From: an uncultured Lachnospiraceae bacterium
GTDB taxonomy: Bacteria > Bacillota > Clostridia > Lachnospirales > Lachnospiraceae
NCBI GenBank assembly: GCA_947629545.1
Contig: CANREE010000001.1
Span: 1-64,000, forward strand
DNA length: 64,000 nt
Direction: 5' to 3'
In this document: one piece after another, positions 61,492 to 64,000 of the stretch
Numbering within the stretch: the first letter of the stretch is position 1
Layout of the letters: each line of letters starts with the position of its first letter
Made by a program: the position numbers and the translations under genes
Notes under the pieces: generated by a model
Databases searched by the model: none
Seen by the model: only the letters and a program-made list of their open reading frames with translations
What the model was told of the DNA's origin: nothing

Positions 61492-62121
61492 ATGATCAGA
61501 TTAGAACGCACGAGCGTCATGAACCTGGAGAATGCGATGCGGGGGGCCCGCAACCCGATGAACAGCTGGGCGCGCATGGACAGCGGCTACGATGAGGAAG
61601 GCAATTTTGTCCTGGGGCCCAATGATATGGATCTGGCCTGCCGTCTGCGGCGGGCCGGCAGCGACCACCGCAAGTTTATCCGCCAGATCTTTGTGTCGGT
61701 CGATATCACCGCGCCGCTTTACTGGTGGAAGGAGTACGACACCTATAAAGTGGCGACGGTGGCCAATTCCACCAGCACCATGCATAAGATCCACAGCAAA
61801 CCGTTTTCCATCGACGATTTTTCGCATGACCATCTGACGGAGTCCGGTCTTGCCATTATGGAACGGCTGGTGGATGAGCTGGAGCAGATACGCCTTCGTT
61901 ATATGGAAGGGAAGGATAAAGCGGACTGGTATGATCTGATCCAGCTGCTTCCGTCCAGTTATAATCAGATGCGGACCTGCACGCTGAATTACGAGACATT
62001 GGTGAATATTTACTATGCAAGGCGGAACCATAAGCTGGAAGAGTGGCATACCTTCTGTGCATGGATCGAAACGCTGCCGTACGCAAAGGAACTGATCGTG
62101 GCGGAGGATGAACAGTCATGA
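61492..62121 (+). CDS. conserved protein, possible ThyX-like relative, coupled to folA
   Basis: 209 residues, no signal or membrane segment. Conserved-looking phrases are NPMNSWARMDSG, KFIRQIFVSVDITAPLYWWKEYDTYKV, NSTSTMHKIHSKPFS, and NYETLVNIYYARRNHKLEEWHTFCAWIETLPYAKEL. I recall such proteins from phages and Firmicutes annotated as hypothetical or thymidylate-synthase-complementing-like. The R-H-R-x7-S signature of active ThyX is not present, though R-x-H-K (GSDHRKFIRQIF) is in the corresponding area. Overlap of its stop with the folA start supports a folate or thymidylate link. AAAGGCGG precedes ATG 61492. Function not proven. Confidence 0.55.
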   Translation: MIRLERTSVMNLENAMRGARNPMNSWARMDSGYDEEGNFVLGPNDMDLACRLRRAGSDHRKFIRQIFVSVDITAPLYWWKEYDTYKVATVANSTSTMHKIHSKPFSIDDFSHDHLTESGLAIMERLVDELEQIRLRYMEGKDKADWYDLIQLLPSSYNQMRTCTLNYETLVNIYYARRNHKLEEWHTFCAWIETLPYAKELIVAEDEQS

Positions 62122-62609
62122 ACCTGATCGCGGCGGTCGATAAGAACTGGGCCATCGGCTGCGGGGGACGGCTGCTGGTGTCGATCCCTTCCGACCGGGA
62201 AACCTTTCGGCGGGAAACCGTGGGCCGGGCGGTCATTATGGGGAGAAAGACGCTCGAAAGCCTGCCCGGCGGCCAGCCGCTTGCGAAGCGGACGAATATT
62301 GTTTTGTCGAGGGATCCGGATTTTCGGGCAAAGGGCGCCGTTGTCTGCCGAAGCGTTGAGGAGGCGCTGGCGGCGGCGGACGGATTTGCGGCGGCGGACG
62401 TCTTTGTGATCGGAGGCCGGGAGATTTACGGGGCCTTTCTGCCGTACTGCGACAGGGCGTATATTACTTATATTGATTATGCTTACCAGGCGGATACTTA
62501 TCTGTGTAATCTGGATCTGGATCCAGACTGGATGCTTGAGTCAGAATCCGACGAGCAGACATATTTCAATCTGTGCTATACGTTCCGCAGGTATGTGCGG
62601 AAAAGCTGA
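62118..62609 (+). CDS. folA: dihydrofolate reductase
   Basis: Reduces dihydrofolate to tetrahydrofolate with NADPH; 163 residues, normal length. The N-terminal MNLIAAVDKNWAIGCGGRLLV, the substrate/cofactor segment DRETFRRETVGRAVIMGRKTLESLP, NIVLSRDPDF, and VFVIGGREIYGAFLPYCDRAYIT are all as expected. The position of the usual Asp/Glu proton donor is Asp in SIPSDRETFRR. The ATG overlaps the stop of the preceding gene (ATGA), a strong sign of coupled translation. About 135 bases of spacer without recognisable features separate it from the wall hydrolase. Confidence 0.93.
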   Translation: MNLIAAVDKNWAIGCGGRLLVSIPSDRETFRRETVGRAVIMGRKTLESLPGGQPLAKRTNIVLSRDPDFRAKGAVVCRSVEEALAAADGFAAADVFVIGGREIYGAFLPYCDRAYITYIDYAYQADTYLCNLDLDPDWMLESESDEQTYFNLCYTFRRYVRKS

Positions 62610-62746
62610 CAGGCTGCGAAGCGTCTGTGTCAGTATTTCAGTGGCCGGCACGTCATTGGTGAGAAGGCGCGTCGGCGGGAATGTGGCAGAATGCATAAAA
62701 CGGGATAAAGAGTAAGGGAGAACATCTGAGAAGGAGAGCAGGATAC

Positions 62747-64000
62747 ATGTGCAGGAAGAGGGGAAACAGGAAATTTACTTCAGAAATCCGTCTGGCACTG
62801 TGTGCGGTGCTGGCCTGCGCGCTTGCGGCGCAGCCCCTGCCGGCGCTGGCGACGTCAAACCGCCAGCAGATGGAGCAGGAGCGGGATAAGGCCCAGCAGG
62901 GGTTGAATGAGGCGAATGAGGATGCCCGGGAAGCGCAGGAGAATATTGATCAGGCACAGGGTGTCGTCTCCGGATTGAATGAGGAACTGACGGATTTGCT
63001 TGCGGAACTTGCGCTTCTGGAAGCGGATATTGATGCGAAGGAGATCCAGATCGCGCAGGCCCAGGAGGATTATGAAGCCGCGAAGGCCAGGGAACAGGAA
63101 CAGTATGAAGACATGAAGAAGCGCATAAAATATATGTATGAGAAGGGCGATACAGAGTTTTTGGACGTTCTTCTGAAGGTGCGCAGTATGTCTGAACTCC
63201 TGAACAAAAGCGAGTACATAGAAAATATTTACCGGTACGACAGGACGAAACTTCTGGAGTATCAGGAGACGAAACAGCAGGTTCAGGAGTATCAGGTACA
63301 ACTGGACAATGAAATGAACGAGATGGAGGGCATGAAGCTGGAGTACCAGGAACATCAGGCGAACCTTGAATCCACGATTGCCCAGAAGCGCAGGGAGATC
63401 GCCAATTTTGACGCGCAACTGGCGCAGGCGAAGGCGGCTGCCGAGCAGTATAAAGCAACGATCACAAAGAAGAATGAGGAGATCCGTAAGGCGGAAGAGG
63501 AGGAGCGCCGTCGTCAGGAAGAGGAGCGCCGCCGTCAGGAGGAAGAGAGACGCAAACAGGAGGAAGCGGCCCTGGCTGCGTCCGGACAGGGCGGATCTTC
63601 TTCCGGCAGCAGAACTTCATCCAGCAGCGGCCCGGTCTCTACCAGAAAAACAGGAACGACGATCAAGAGCTCCGGCGGTACGGCGCTTGGACGTGAGATC
63701 GCGGATTACGCCCTGCAGTTCGTGGGTTATCCTTATGTCTATGGAGGGACCAGTCTGACGAACGGAACCGACTGTTCCGGTTTTACAATGAGGGTTTATG
63801 AGCATTTCGGTTATTCGCTTCCGCGGACTTCCGCGGATCAGCGGTCAGCGGGATATGGCGTGGATTACAGCGATGCTCAGCCGGGGGACCTGATCTGTTA
63901 TCCCGGTCATGTAGCCCTGTATATCGGGAATGGGCAGATCGTACACGCCAGCAACGCGAAGAACGGGATCATGGTCAGTTCGGCGACCTATCGGAGTATT
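62747..64000 (+). CDS. NlpC/P60 peptidoglycan hydrolase, 3' end outside window
   Basis: Open from ATG 62747 to the window end (418 codons, no stop). The signal peptide covers about 1-37 (LALCAVLACALAAQPLPALA). Residues about 40-265 form a long coiled coil (QQMEQERDKAQQGLNEANED; EERRRQEEERRRQEEERRK), as in PcsB/CwlO-type enzymes activated by FtsEX. A Ser/Gly linker precedes the NlpC/P60 catalytic domain (from about 317) with the nucleophile in NGTDCSGFTMRVYEHFG, the catalytic His in YPGHVALYIGNG, and the third polar residue in IVHASNAKNG. It should cut stem peptides as a D,L-endopeptidase. AAGGAGAGCAGG lies upstream. Confidence 0.92.
   Translation, partial: MCRKRGNRKFTSEIRLALCAVLACALAAQPLPALATSNRQQMEQERDKAQQGLNEANEDAREAQENIDQAQGVVSGLNEELTDLLAELALLEADIDAKEIQIAQAQEDYEAAKAREQEQYEDMKKRIKYMYEKGDTEFLDVLLKVRSMSELLNKSEYIENIYRYDRTKLLEYQETKQQVQEYQVQLDNEMNEMEGMKLEYQEHQANLESTIAQKRREIANFDAQLAQAKAAAEQYKATITKKNEEIRKAEEEERRRQEEERRRQEEERRKQEEAALAASGQGGSSSGSRTSSSSGPVSTRKTGTTIKSSGGTALGREIADYALQFVGYPYVYGGTSLTNGTDCSGFTMRVYEHFGYSLPRTSADQRSAGYGVDYSDAQPGDLICYPGHVALYIGNGQIVHASNAKNGIMVSSATYRSI

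Overview
The window is one strand-biased stretch of a moderately GC-rich, spore-forming clostridial genome, most likely Lachnospiraceae. Pointers to this are strong AGGAGG-type ribosome binding sites with ATG, GTG and TTG starts, a class A RNase P RNA, AddA/AddB instead of RecBCD, a dgt-dnaG-rpoD-trmK-nif3-like block, a Spo0E-like peptide, a Csp-like subtilisin, pyrB-pyrI, a one-chain purL, and a reduced dcw cluster with two tandem class B PBPs. The assignment is from gene content and order only; no database was searched.

Layout. 1-6400: end of a membrane protein, an MFS transporter behind a consensus promoter and hairpin leader, a GNAT acetyltransferase, a YihS-type sugar isomerase, a Csp-like S8 peptidase and a UDG-superfamily glycosylase. 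6467-6705: two tandem copies of a structured 113-114 bp repeat. 6856-14248: dgt, dnaG, rpoD, trmK, a Nif3-like protein and a TGS-uridine-kinase-like protein, then rnpB and a secreted wall-binding protein. 16068-17410 (minus): pyrB and pyrI. 17615-21778: a MacB-like ABC system with a membrane-anchored extracellular partner. The ATPase frame is cut by a TAG but stays open until it meets the next start codon. 21883-31543: tRNA-Leu(CAG), a small FMN-bind-like protein, addB, addA, a zinc-ribbon protein and ychF. 31751-32784: lgt and the Spo0E-like gene.

32862-46182 is the division and cell-wall cluster: an MraZ-type operator, then mraZ, rsmH, ftsL, two PBPs, mraY, murD, ftsW, murA, ftsQ and ftsZ, closed by a terminator. 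murC, murE, murF, murG and ftsA are absent. 46369-46610 is a long imperfect inverted repeat without a credible gene. It is followed by purL, an unrecognised membrane protein and a MATE exporter.

53700-54211 holds a compact RNA locus. It has a predicted short transcript with its own terminator, then a type I toxin-antitoxin-like unit whose toxin frame is broken by a small deletion while the antisense promoter (TTGCAT-17-TATAGT) is intact. 54295-61307 is a carbohydrate section: a cysteine hydrolase, two GH105-type unsaturated glycuronyl hydrolases, a secreted GH5 glucanase with a C-terminal CBM2-like domain, and an ABC exporter. The window ends with a ThyX-like protein overlapping folA and a truncated NlpC/P60 wall hydrolase.

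The best candidates for something undescribed are the structured tandem repeat at 6467, the long inverted repeat at 46369, the RNA locus at 53700-54211, the interrupted ATPase frame at 18437, and the pseudoknot-like leader over the start codon at 37221.
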